Virus record (IMG/VR): IMGVR_UViG_3300027907_000063
Location: 1 to 20,226 of that record
Length of the DNA stretch: 20,226 bases
Source of the DNA: a virus
Direction: 5' to 3' (one strand)
The position numbers were made by a program, and so were the translations under genes. Shown piece after piece: positions 5,427 to 13,153 of the stretch. Under the pieces are notes generated by a model. It was not told the DNA's origin. It saw only the letters and a program-made list of their open reading frames with translations, and ran no database searches. Positions within the stretch are counted from its first letter, which is position 1. Each line of letters starts with the position of its first letter.

Positions 5427-6781
5427 CCCTGCTGTCCCGCGTCGACCCGGAGACGGCGCATAAGGCGCTGGTCGCCGGCGCGCTGACGGTCAAGTACCGC
5501 AAGCTCCAAGCAGCACAGCGTCTCGAACAGCGGCCGCCCTACGACTGGCAGATCCCGCCACCGCAGCCGTGGGACGTCTGGCTCCTCCTCGGCGGTCGAG
5601 GCTCAGGGAAGACGGAGGCCGGCGCACGCTACGTCAACGATCACGCCAACGGTGCGCCTTGCCTCGAAGGCAAGACGCCGCACCGCATGGCGATCGTCGC
5701 CCCGTCCCACGATGACGCCGTGAACACCTGCGTCCGTGGTGAGACTGGGCTGCTACGGATGAACTCGATGATCCGCTTTCGTCCTGGAGCGAGCCTGACC
5801 GCAGCGCTGACGTGGCCGAACGGCGCAGAGGCGGAGCTGTTCGGGACCTTCGCCCCGGAGGACGTCGAACGATTCCGTGGGCCGCAGCACTGCCTCATCT
5901 GGGGCGACGAGTTCGCGGCGTGGCGGAAGCTCGAGGAGTCCTGGGACCTGATGCAGCCAGGCCTCCGTCTCGGTGACCACCCCAAGGTCATGCTGACCAC
6001 GACCCCGAAGCGGCGACCTCTTCTGAGGAAGCTCATCGCAGAGCCCACCACGGCAGTCACCAGGGGCAAGACGAGCGAGGCCTACGGCCTGCCGGCGGAT
6101 CGCGTCGCGGCGCTGTACTCCCGCTACGGCGGGACCACGCAGGGCCGCCAGGAGCTCGACGCCGAGATCATCGACGACGTGGACGGTGCGCTGTGGGTTC
6201 GGGACCTGATCCTCTTCGGAGCCGCGCCGGTCGTCTATCCTCAGGGCGTCGAGAAGCCCGACCTCGCAAGGATCGTGGTCGCAGTGGATCCAGCGGTCAG
6301 CAACAACGCCGACAGCGACGAGACGGGCATCGTGGTCGTTGGCCTCGGCAGCGATGGTCGGGGCTACGTCCTCGACGACCTGTCCTGCCGCGCCACGCCG
6401 GCGGACTGGGCGCGCAGGGCGGTCGCTGCGCTGAAGGATTACTCCGCCGACCGCATCGTGGCCGAGGCGAACAACGGCGGCGACTTGGTGTCCACGGTGA
6501 TCGGCGCAGTGGACCCGCTCGCCCCCGTTACGCTTGTCCACGCAAGCAGAGGCAAGCGAACCAGGGCAGAGCCGGTCGCTGCGCTCTACGAACAGGCACG
6601 GATCACCCACGTCCACCCGTTCCCCGAGCTCGAGGACCAGATGTGCAGCTACACCGGAGCCGTGGGCGAGGAGTCCCCAGACCGTCTCGACGCCCTCGTC
6701 TGGGGCCTGTCAGAACTCTTCGGCATCCGCGCCGGTGACGACAAGGTGTGGGGCTCCGGTCCCGTCTGGGGCCAGGCGTGA
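5423..6781 (+). CDS. terL: Terminase large subunit
   Basis: The 452-residue product is the DNA-packaging motor. The ATPase domain has Walker A at 57-64 (GGRGSGKT), Walker B with catalytic acid at 157-163 (CLIWGDE) and the coupling motif TTTPKR at 192-197. The C-terminal RNase H-like nuclease has its acidic residues in VAVDPAV (Asp289), IVAEANNGGD (Glu348) and SPDRLDALVWG (Asp420 or Asp423). Length and motif order are normal for a Terminase_6-type protein. It acts with the small subunit and docks on the portal. Unusually, the portal does not follow directly: a minus-strand gene ends 2 bases after this stop. Confidence 0.93.
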   Translation: MTLLSRVDPETAHKALVAGALTVKYRKLQAAQRLEQRPPYDWQIPPPQPWDVWLLLGGRGSGKTEAGARYVNDHANGAPCLEGKTPHRMAIVAPSHDDAVNTCVRGETGLLRMNSMIRFRPGASLTAALTWPNGAEAELFGTFAPEDVERFRGPQHCLIWGDEFAAWRKLEESWDLMQPGLRLGDHPKVMLTTTPKRRPLLRKLIAEPTTAVTRGKTSEAYGLPADRVAALYSRYGGTTQGRQELDAEIIDDVDGALWVRDLILFGAAPVVYPQGVEKPDLARIVVAVDPAVSNNADSDETGIVVVGLGSDGRGYVLDDLSCRATPADWARRAVAALKDYSADRIVAEANNGGDLVSTVIGAVDPLAPVTLVHASRGKRTRAEPVAALYEQARITHVHPFPELEDQMCSYTGAVGEESPDRLDALVWGLSELFGIRAGDDKVWGSGPVWGQA

Positions 6782-6783
6782 TC

Positions 6784-7011
6784 CTACTTGTGGCGGCGAG
6801 TCGGCTTCGGAACTGGGCGGAACTCCGGGACGTAGCCGGTCAGTTCGTGTCTCAGCGCAGCGACCTTCTTCTGTGCCTCCAACTCCGCAACCGCGTCACT
6901 GATCCACGCCCCGACGTAGGCGCTGCGCGAAAGGCTTTGTGCCGCAGCGCGCCTGCCCAAGCCCGCCCAGTCCTCATCCGACAGCCAGATCACCCGTCGC
7001 TTTACGGCCAC
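6784..7011 (-). CDS. Ribbon-helix-helix transcription regulator
   Basis: This minus-strand gene starts at GTG 7011-7009, 5 bases after a near-perfect ribosome binding site (AGGAGGT at 7023-7017), so the longer 92-residue reading is rejected. The 75-residue product has a basic beta strand (KRRVIWLS, residues 4-11), helix A (DEDWAGLGRRAAAQ) and helix B (SRSAYVGAWISDAVAELEAQ). This is the CopG/Arc fold, in which two strands of a dimer enter the DNA major groove. The C-terminus is basic (RPVPKPTRRHK). It is the only gene on this strand in the window. A two-copy 14-bp repeat in the gap to the portal start is a likely operator, suggesting autoregulation and perhaps control of the portal operon. Confidence 0.75.
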   Translation of the reverse strand: MAVKRRVIWLSDEDWAGLGRRAAAQSLSRSAYVGAWISDAVAELEAQKKVAALRHELTGYVPEFRPVPKPTRRHK

Positions 7012-7026
7012 GTGGCACCTCCTACC

Positions 7027-7054
7027 TACAACGTAGCACGTACAACGGTGCACG
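7027..7054. repeat. Tandem 14-bp direct repeat, candidate operator of the ribbon-helix-helix protein
   Basis: TACAACGTAGCACG (7027-7040) is followed immediately by TACAACGGTGCACG (7041-7054), with 12 of 14 positions identical. It lies between the divergent starts of the regulator (GTG 7011, minus) and the portal (ATG 7056, plus). Ribbon-helix-helix dimers commonly bind tandem short repeats. The repeat ends two bases before the portal ATG, where a Shine-Dalgarno would be expected and is not seen. Confidence 0.55.
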
Positions 7055-7055
7055 T

Positions 7056-9170
7056 ATGACACTATCGGAGTGGGACGAGACCCCGTGGGCCGGCGTGGCG
7101 GTCGCTGAGTCGGTTCGCGTGGAGTCCTCCGCAGCCACCGTCAAGGCTGCCCCGACGGGCGACTTCGCGGCGCACATCATGTACGGCAACTTCCTCGACC
7201 GCCGCAACTCCTCCCCCCAGGCGATCATGCGCCGCGCCCAGGTGGCGTTCCATCGCAACCCGTGGATCGGCACGGCCGAGACGGTCGTCACCCGCCGGGT
7301 GGCGGGGCTGCCGTGGCACCTCGAGGACGCCGAGGACGAGGAGTACGAAGAGCCGTTCCCGGCCCCGGTCAAGGCTGCCTTCGACCTCCTGGAGAAGCCG
7401 CAGGCCAAGCTGCCACCGGAGATGCGCGACCCGGGGCTCCTGACGCGCCGCGCGCTGATCTCCCTGACCAGCCGGCACATGGGCCTGTGCAACCTCGCCT
7501 ACTGGTTCCTCGACCAGCCCGACATCAACGGCTTGCCGCTGGCGCTGCTCTACGTCAACCCGGCGCGCGTCTGGCCGAGCGTCACGCAGACCGGGCGGAT
7601 CACGGGCTGGGTCGTCGACCCCCACGACGAGTACGGCAACGGCGGAACACCGCTCGCCCTCAACGAGCTCTTGCCGTTCTACCTCAACCCGCCGGACCAC
7701 GGACCCTACGGCTCAGGCCTCTTCGAGCGCGTCATGCTGAAGGTCCAGATCACGACCCTCGCCGACCAGCACGCGGCCTACGTCCTCGGCACCGGCGGCC
7801 GTCTGGCAGGCATCGTCAGTCCCAAGGAAGGCACGATCCCCCAGGAGCAGTACGACTCGCTGGTCAAGGAGTTCCGCAACGTCAACGAGGCCCCTGACGC
7901 AGCGAAGCGGACGACGATCATGCGCGGCCCGATCGACTTCACCAAGACGGCGGCGTCGCCGAACGAACTTGACCTGATCGAGCTTGACAAGATGAACCGC
8001 GACGACATCTTCGCGGTCTGGGGCGTGCCGCCCTCGCAGGCTGGTGTCAGTGGGCAGCGCGTCGGCCTGAACTCCGGGGACATGCTCGGCCACGAGGAGG
8101 CAGTCCTCATGCAGGGCGCTGTCCACGACCGCGTGGTGGCGATCAGGGAGACGGTCCAGTTCGGCCTCTTGGACCGTTGGCTGAGCGTCGGCACGACGAT
8201 CGACCTCGAGATCGAGGAACCGGAGTTCGATGACAAGGGCCCGATGTTCGAGATCGCGGCGAAGGCGCTGAACCTCCCGTTGACCAACCTCGAGCGCCGC
8301 GATCTGGTGGGGCTGGCTCCATTCGGCGACGACCGCGACGAGGAAGTCTGGCTGCCGGCCCTCCTGCAGCCCGCGTACCAGTCGACGACCAACGGGCCGC
8401 TCCTGCCACCGACCACGCCACCTACCGCCACGGCAGCCACGCCGAAGATCGGCGCTCCGCTGCCGCCTGAGGCCAAGGCGTCGAAGCGCGAGTTCTTGGG
8501 GCTTCGCAGGTCCATCAGCGCCCGCTGGGTGCCCGCGGTGCGCCGCGTCGTGGCGAAGGTGCTCGCGGACCAGCGCCAGGACGTCGCGGCCAAGGTCCGC
8601 AGCGCATCGGCAGCGGAGATCGAGCGCCACCGCAAGGACGCCAAGCACTGGATGACCAGCGGCAAGGAGGCGGACCGGCTGCGGAAGGTTCTCGCCCCGG
8701 TCCTCGCGGGCATCGCTGAGGCTGTGGCGGGGCGGACCAACGACCTCCTGAAGGATGCCCGCCCGACCAAGGCCGACCCGTTCACCGACACCGTGGTCCA
8801 GTTCGTCCTGTCCAAGATCGGCGAGCGGATCATCGGCATCACCGCGACGACGCAGGACGCCGTGGCCAACGCCATCGCCCAAGGCTTCGACCAGGGCTGG
8901 AGTCCGGCGCAGATCGCCAACTCGATCGAGACGCTGCCGGCCTTCGACCCAACCCGCGCGGAGCTCGTCGCCCGAACCGAGACGATGTTCGCCTACAACG
9001 ACGCCGCGTTGACCTCGTACCGCGAGTTCGACGTCAAGGAGGTCGAGGCGATCGATGGCGACAAGGACGACGAGTGCGCGTCCCGCGACGGACAGACGTT
9101 CCCGGTCGATGAGGCCTTCGGGATCCAGGACCATCCCAACGGAACCCTTGACTGGCTGCCGGTGCTGTGA
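7056..9170 (+). CDS. Portal protein fused to a MuF-like head morphogenesis domain
   Basis: ATG 7056 ([13 protein letters not shown]) is chosen because upstream frame translation would cross the regulator and repeats. No Shine-Dalgarno is visible, so the start, or its mode of initiation, is unusual. Of 704 residues, about 1-430 match an HK97-type portal, with the diagnostic segment [15 protein letters not shown] followed by the long helix [17 protein letters not shown] Pro/Ala/Thr linker (about 445-470) leads to a helical domain and a SPP1 gp7/Mu gpF-like end ([19 protein letters not shown], then [14 protein letters not shown]). The usual C-x-C-x-x near the family's C-terminus is replaced by [12 protein letters not shown]. 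The portal forms the dodecameric DNA gate. The fusion would place one MuF domain per portal subunit inside the procapsid. Confidence 0.88.
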   Translation: MTLSEWDETPWAGVAVAESVRVESSAATVKAAPTGDFAAHIMYGNFLDRRNSSPQAIMRRAQVAFHRNPWIGTAETVVTRRVAGLPWHLEDAEDEEYEEPFPAPVKAAFDLLEKPQAKLPPEMRDPGLLTRRALISLTSRHMGLCNLAYWFLDQPDINGLPLALLYVNPARVWPSVTQTGRITGWVVDPHDEYGNGGTPLALNELLPFYLNPPDHGPYGSGLFERVMLKVQITTLADQHAAYVLGTGGRLAGIVSPKEGTIPQEQYDSLVKEFRNVNEAPDAAKRTTIMRGPIDFTKTAASPNELDLIELDKMNRDDIFAVWGVPPSQAGVSGQRVGLNSGDMLGHEEAVLMQGAVHDRVVAIRETVQFGLLDRWLSVGTTIDLEIEEPEFDDKGPMFEIAAKALNLPLTNLERRDLVGLAPFGDDRDEEVWLPALLQPAYQSTTNGPLLPPTTPPTATAATPKIGAPLPPEAKASKREFLGLRRSISARWVPAVRRVVAKVLADQRQDVAAKVRSASAAEIERHRKDAKHWMTSGKEADRLRKVLAPVLAGIAEAVAGRTNDLLKDARPTKADPFTDTVVQFVLSKIGERIIGITATTQDAVANAIAQGFDQGWSPAQIANSIETLPAFDPTRAELVARTETMFAYNDAALTSYREFDVKEVEAIDGDKDDECASRDGQTFPVDEAFGIQDHPNGTLDWLPVL

Positions 9171-10040
9171 GCGGTAACGGTGCCAGGTACTACCTCAGCG
9201 TCGATGACACGGGCTCGATGGTCTTCGTCAAGCCGGAGTTCATGCCGGGGAATGGCGGCGTCGGTTCGGTGGGTCCTGCGGGTCCTGCCGGCGATGTGGG
9301 TCCGCAGGGGCCCGTTGGCCCAACTGGGTCACAAGGTCCGAAAGGGGATCAGGGCGACCCCGGCGCAGAGGGCCCGTCCGGTCCCCAAGGTAATCCCGGT
9401 GTCGCAGGTCCAGAAGGTCCGGCTGGGCCTGCCGGTCCCACCGGTGACGATGGCCCGCAGGGAGCCACTGGCCAGCAGGGACTTCAGGGAGTTCAGGGCA
9501 ACCCTGGAACGCAGGGCATCCAAGGCGTCGCCGGAGACCCCGGTCCCGCTGGCGCTGACGGAGCTGCTGGCGCTACGGGAGATCAGGGCCCGCAGGGTAT
9601 CCAAGGCATCCAAGGACTCCCCGGGAGCGCAGGCGCTCAGGGCATACAGGGCGTCAAAGGCGACACCGGCAACGCCGGAGCACAAGGCATCCAAGGGGAT
9701 CCAGGGCATCCAAGGCGTCGCCGGAACCAACTGGACGCCCGTCCACACCGTCCTCGCCGACGACACGCTGGCCCTCGCCCTCGCCGTCAACACGTCGGTA
9801 CGACTCACCGTGACCGCCAACCGCACGCTGACGACTACCGTGCCCGTGGCAGGCTCAATGCGCCGTGTCCTCATCCTCACCGCTGGCTCTTCGAGTTTCA
9901 CGATCACCTTCGGCTCAGGGTTCAAGCCGACTGGGACGCTGGCGACCGGGACGACGGCGGCCCGAGTCTTCGTCCTCAACTTCATCAGCGACGGCACGAA
10001 CCTCTACGAAGCCGGACGTACCGCAGCAATGGTGGCCTAG
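9167..10040 (+). CDS. Collagen-like fibre protein with a +1 frame break
   Basis: GTG 9167 overlaps the portal stop. The N-terminal 30 residues ([20 protein letters not shown]) look like an attachment domain. About 48 uninterrupted Gly-X-Y triplets follow from residue 33. At 9695-9708 (AAGGGGATCC context) the frame must move by +1 to continue the triplets and reach a C-terminal beta-rich domain of about 100 residues (starting [20 protein letters not shown]) that ends at TAG 10038-10040. Read through with one base skipped it is 290 residues. Without the shift an Arg/Pro-rich tail would run to 10315 across the protease gene, which is implausible. Collagen repeats with a globular trimerisation head are typical of phage fibres. 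The position beside portal and protease suggests a head fibre. Programmed shift, phase variation and sequence error are all possible. Confidence 0.7.
9512..9725. repeat. Pair of identical 24-bp repeats in the collagen region, 190 bp apart
   Basis: The 24 bases at 9512-9535 and 9702-9725 are identical; both encode QGIQGVAG but sit in different frames relative to GTG 9167. Their offset of 190 bp is not a multiple of three. The frame break lies between them, at 9695-9708 or at the edge of the second copy. Related shorter motifs (GGCATCCAAGG) recur at several other places in the region. Confidence 0.8.
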
Positions 10041-10796
10041 ATGAAGACCCTACAACCGATCAAGGCAGCGCCGATCGACGACGACGCCTTCCGCCTCCTG
10101 GCGTTCCCGTTCACCGGGCCGATCCCCAAGGCAGGGACGCGGGGCGTCGACCTCGACGGCGAGTTCTTCAGTCAGCGGACGGACATCAAGGCCGACTGGC
10201 TGCCCTTCCGCCCGACCGACTGGCACCACGGCGCAGACCCGACGAAGGTCATGGGCCGGACGGTCATCGGCAAGGCTGTCGACCTCGGCAGTCTCGATGG
10301 CCCCGGCGAACCTGATGAGGAGGGCTGGTGGGTCACCGTCTGGCTCGAGCAGGGCCAGAAGCGGCTTGACCTCATTCGCCGACTCGCGGAGCGTGGGGCC
10401 CAGATCTTCGGCAGCTCCGAGTCCGTCCCAGGCCTCACGAAGAAGGCCGCCGACGGCGAGATCCTCGTCTGGCCGTACTGGCGTCAGACGCTCTCGACCT
10501 CGCCCCAGAACACCCACTCCGTCATCCGCCCGCTGAAGGCCACGCTCGATGAGATCGAGGCCGCCGGCGAGCACCCCAATTCGTCCTTCTGGTTCGACCT
10601 CGAGGCTGCCTTGCGTGCCCTCGCGCCCTCCCTTCGAGTGCCCTCGTTGAGCGCATTCGACGCGAAGGCCGGGCGTGTGCTGTCGGCTGCCAACGAGACC
10701 GATCTCAAGGAAGCGCTGGAGGCCCTGCGTGCCGGTCTCGACCGGCTCGATCAGGTCGTCCGACGCCAACCCGACTACCAACCCAAGCTGGAGTAG
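10041..10796 (+). CDS. Prohead protease (capsid maturation) with scaffold-like C-terminus
   Basis: ATG 10041 abuts the stop of the collagen-like gene. The 251-residue product lies directly before the capsid gene, the standard place for the maturation protease. A beta-rich N-terminal domain contains the His pair of TDWHHGAD (62-63) followed by the strand [11 protein letters not shown]. The Ser-rich segment [10 protein letters not shown] (120-129) corresponds to the nucleophile region of the herpesvirus-like (S78/U35) proteases. [20 protein letters not shown] matches the usual strand-helix between them. The C-terminal part (about 215-245, with [19 protein letters not shown]) is a coiled coil, as in proteases that also act as scaffold. 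It would cleave scaffold and the capsid N-terminus. The family match is by pattern, since the residues are not in the commonest context. Confidence 0.75.
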   Translation: MKTLQPIKAAPIDDDAFRLLAFPFTGPIPKAGTRGVDLDGEFFSQRTDIKADWLPFRPTDWHHGADPTKVMGRTVIGKAVDLGSLDGPGEPDEEGWWVTVWLEQGQKRLDLIRRLAERGAQIFGSSESVPGLTKKAADGEILVWPYWRQTLSTSPQNTHSVIRPLKATLDEIEAAGEHPNSSFWFDLEAALRALAPSLRVPSLSAFDAKAGRVLSAANETDLKEALEALRAGLDRLDQVVRRQPDYQPKLE

Positions 10797-10801
10797 AACC
10801 A

Positions 10802-12226
10802 ATGGATCCCATCACAACCGCGGTCACTGGCGGCGAGCAGCCGTCGGTGGACGTGGCGACGGCGATCGGAACCGCTGCGAAGCGGCTCGACGAGATCGCC
10901 GACGAGATGGCCAAGGCCAAGGGCGTCGACAACGCCCGGTTTGCTGAGCTCAAGGCAGAGCAGGACGCCCAGGCGTCCACCCTGTCCGAGCTCAAGACGA
11001 AGGCCGATGAGGACCGGCGCGAGTCGGAGCTCAAGGGTGCCATCGACGCTGCCGCCGAGTGGCGACAGTTCGCCAACGACTTCCGCGCCCCGTCGAAGGC
11101 CGGCTTCATCGCCGGTGGTGGCCCGTCTGCGAAGAAGGGCTACACGAAGGGCGACTTCCTGTTCGCCGTCCACGAGGCCAACTCGCGGGACGCGGAGCGG
11201 CAGGCCGTCGGCAAGGCGCTCCTCGCCGACCTCAACAAGGCCGCGCCGACCTACGGCATGGACGCCAAGGCGTTCCTGTCCGAGGAGAGCTGGGGCAAGG
11301 CAACGCTCGGCACGACCGACGCGACGGGTGGCTGGATCATCCCGAACGCGATCGTGGACGAGTTCATCACCCCGGCAGCGGTCTCGAACATCTACCGCAC
11401 GATCATGACCGTCGTCCCCGGCGTCACGGCGACAGCGGTCGACATCCCGTTCCGCAACGCGGCGCGGACCTCGGCTGTGATCGCCGCTGCCGGCGACACC
11501 AAGGAGAACCTGTCGCTGGCCTACCAGGGCTACACGGCGACGATGTACACCTTGGCCCGCATCTACGACGTCGCCAACCAGTTCCTCCGCTCCTCACGGG
11601 GCGCGGCGGAAGCGGACGTTCTCCAGGAGCTGGCCGCGGCGTTCGCGGCGGGCGAGTCGGACTACATCCGCGAGGGCACGGGCACGAGCCAGCCGTTCGG
11701 CTACACGCCGGCGCTGACCAACGGCCCGTCGACGTTCACCTCGACGTTCTCGTCACCGTCGGACTCGACGGTGGCAGGTTCCATCGCAGCGGCCATCTCG
11801 GTCGCGGCTGGTGCCCTCGCCGGTCGTGGCGTGGTCCCGACGGCAGCCGTCCTCTCGGCGACCGCCTACTGGAACATGCTCCGACAGGGCTCCGACTCAG
11901 CGGGCTTCTGGTTCGCCACGCAGGAGCGCAATCCGGCCAGCGTTCGCCCCGGCACGCTGGTCAGCCCGTTCGGCATCCCCGTCTACGCAGACGCGGCGTC
12001 GAACCTCAAGGGCACCTCGACCGTCATCGACAACCTCGTCGTGGCCGACTGGAAGAAGTTCAAGGTGTACTTCGGCCAGAGCTACCGCGTCGACTCGTCA
12101 GACGAGGCGGGAACCCGCTGGGACACCAACCTCACCGGCTTCCGCGGTGAGGAGGAGATGGGCTTCGACGCACGCCCTGCGGTGTACGCCGGCTACGCCC
12201 AGCTCTGCACCGACGTCATCCCGTAA
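10802..12226 (+). CDS. Major capsid protein, HK97 fold
   Basis: The 474-residue product starts at ATG 10802, 5 bases after the protease stop. Residues about 20-90 are a charged coiled coil (KRLDEIADEMAKAKG, then ELKTKADEDRRE), the delta or scaffold domain usually removed by the protease. The mature part follows, with LGTTDATGGWIIPNAIVDEF at 169-188, the start of the shell domain in many HK97-type capsids. Then come PFRN, the strand-helix TATMYTLARIYDVANQFLRS at 245-264, the spine-like helix DVLQELAAAFAAGESDYI and the typical GTGTSQPFGYTPAL. Late motifs WFATQERNPASV and GIPVYAD also fit. A 20-residue part recurs in the membrane protein at 4533-4775. A hairpin after the gene may limit read-through to the sugar cassette. 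Confidence 0.92.
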   Translation: MDPITTAVTGGEQPSVDVATAIGTAAKRLDEIADEMAKAKGVDNARFAELKAEQDAQASTLSELKTKADEDRRESELKGAIDAAAEWRQFANDFRAPSKAGFIAGGGPSAKKGYTKGDFLFAVHEANSRDAERQAVGKALLADLNKAAPTYGMDAKAFLSEESWGKATLGTTDATGGWIIPNAIVDEFITPAAVSNIYRTIMTVVPGVTATAVDIPFRNAARTSAVIAAAGDTKENLSLAYQGYTATMYTLARIYDVANQFLRSSRGAAEADVLQELAAAFAAGESDYIREGTGTSQPFGYTPALTNGPSTFTSTFSSPSDSTVAGSIAAAISVAAGALAGRGVVPTAAVLSATAYWNMLRQGSDSAGFWFATQERNPASVRPGTLVSPFGIPVYADAASNLKGTSTVIDNLVVADWKKFKVYFGQSYRVDSSDEAGTRWDTNLTGFRGEEEMGFDARPAVYAGYAQLCTDVIP

Positions 12227-12233
12227 AGCAGTC

Positions 12234-12268
12234 GTGGGGCCGGTTACCGGAGCTGGGACCGGCCCCAC
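12234..12268 (+). terminator. Perfect 11-bp hairpin after the capsid gene
   Basis: GTGGGGCCGGT (12234-12244) and ACCGGCCCCAC (12258-12268) are exact reverse complements with a 13-base loop, beginning 7 bases after the capsid stop. No T-tract follows, as is common in high-GC genomes. A strong ribosome binding site (AGGAGGT, 12277-12283) comes next. It may act as a partial terminator or as an mRNA 3'-end stabiliser that raises capsid output over downstream genes. Confidence 0.7.
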
Positions 12269-12287
12269 CAACCCTCAGGAGGTACAC

Positions 12288-12474
12288 ATGGCAACGAAGT
12301 CCAAGAGCCTGAAAGAAGGCCGTGGAGGCTGAGGTCGACAAGGCCGCCGACGAGGCGGAGAACGAGCAGACCATCGACCAAGGCCCCGAGGAAGCGGAAG
12401 AGAACGTCCAGGATCTGCCGACCAACGCGCGCAGTCACCTGGTAGGGGATCACCGCGTTGCTGACCGAGGTTGA
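12288..12474 (+). CDS. Small acidic protein after the capsid, split by a +1 frame break
   Basis: AGGAGGT lies 5 bases before ATG 12288, an excellent initiation site, yet the direct frame stops after 14 codons at TGA 12330-12332. Moving +1 at CTG AAA GAA (12309-12317) continues into an open, highly charged frame to TGA 12472-12474. The result is about 61 residues: MATKSKSLK, then KAVEAEVDKAADEAENEQ, and further Glu-rich sequence. The downstream part is biased towards Glu, Ala and Asp, unlike random frame. Position after the capsid would suit a decoration, scaffold-like or assembly factor, but no family is recognised. A one-base insertion, a sequencing error or programmed +1 slippage on AAA-G could explain it. 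It overlaps the methyltransferase start by 17 bases. Confidence 0.5.
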
Positions 12475-13153
12475 CGACTTCCGCACCCGCGACGGGACGA
12501 CGGACGCGAGCGCCGTCTACGCACTGGCCGCTGACGAGTACCGACTTTCCCATCGTCGGTTCAGTGGCTGGGCGATTGACGTCGGGGCGCACATCGGGAC
12601 GGTGGCGATCAGCCTTGCCCGCCAGAACCCCGGGCTCCGGGTGATCGCGGTCGAGGCCGTGCCGGAGAACGCCGACCTCCTCGAGCACAACGTGGACGTG
12701 GCGCGCCTGAGAGAGCGGGTGAGTGTGGTCAGGGCATGGGCGGGCAGCCCGAACGACCTGACCGGCGTCTGCCACTACGGCTACCGTCACCGCGAGTCGG
12801 AGAACGACGGTTACGTCCGGGCGCACCGCTACGTTGGCGGGACCTTCGGCGACACCGGCGACCCGGAGTTCAGCCTCGAGCTCCCGGCGATCTCGCTCGA
12901 TAGCCTCATGGCGAAGTACAGCATCGATGACGTGGCGCTCATCAAGATCGACTGCGAGGGCTGCGAATGGGCCTTCCTCGACTCGCCTAGCATCGGACGG
13001 GTGGAGACGATCGTTGGCGAGTACCACGGCGGGCTGTCCGGCCAAGAGGCACCGCAGGTCCGGCTGCTCGATCTCCTCGGTGCCACGCATACCGTCCACT
13101 TCTGGAACCCTGACGAGACGGTGATCGGGTTGTTCGAGGCGCAGCGAGCATGA
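12458..13153 (+). CDS. FkbM-type SAM-dependent methyltransferase, copy 1
   Basis: TTG 12458 is the likely start: the frame has a stop at 12443, no ATG precedes the conserved domain, and a GTAGGGG-like site lies upstream. The 231-residue product has the Rossmann SAM site AIDVGAHIGTVAISLA (39-54), the ribose-binding acid in IAVEAVPENADLL (Glu66) and the family motif IKIDCEGCEW (162-171). FkbM enzymes methylate hydroxyl groups, often on sugars of surface glycans. Its best relative in view is the second copy at 14489, with the same motif DCEGCE. The ATGA overlap with the following glycosyltransferase points to joint action on a glycan. The N-terminus before residue 30 is not conserved between copies. 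Confidence 0.8.
   Translation: MLTEVDDFRTRDGTTDASAVYALAADEYRLSHRRFSGWAIDVGAHIGTVAISLARQNPGLRVIAVEAVPENADLLEHNVDVARLRERVSVVRAWAGSPNDLTGVCHYGYRHRESENDGYVRAHRYVGGTFGDTGDPEFSLELPAISLDSLMAKYSIDDVALIKIDCEGCEWAFLDSPSIGRVETIVGEYHGGLSGQEAPQVRLLDLLGATHTVHFWNPDETVIGLFEAQRA

Noticed and set aside
7713-9134. 473-residue ORF on the minus strand, and its neighbour at 7778-8920
   Set aside because: Both are antisense shadows of the portal-MuF gene, which has clear family motifs on the plus strand.
9254-9700. CRISPR-like or tandem DNA repeat array
   Set aside because: The short recurring motifs are explained by Gly-X-Y coding; spacing is irregular and there are no unique spacers between constant repeats.
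10041-10315. Unshifted end of the collagen frame running into the protease gene
   Set aside because: The sequence becomes Arg/Pro-rich and overlaps a well-supported gene in another frame, so it is read as the result of the frame break rather than a real domain.
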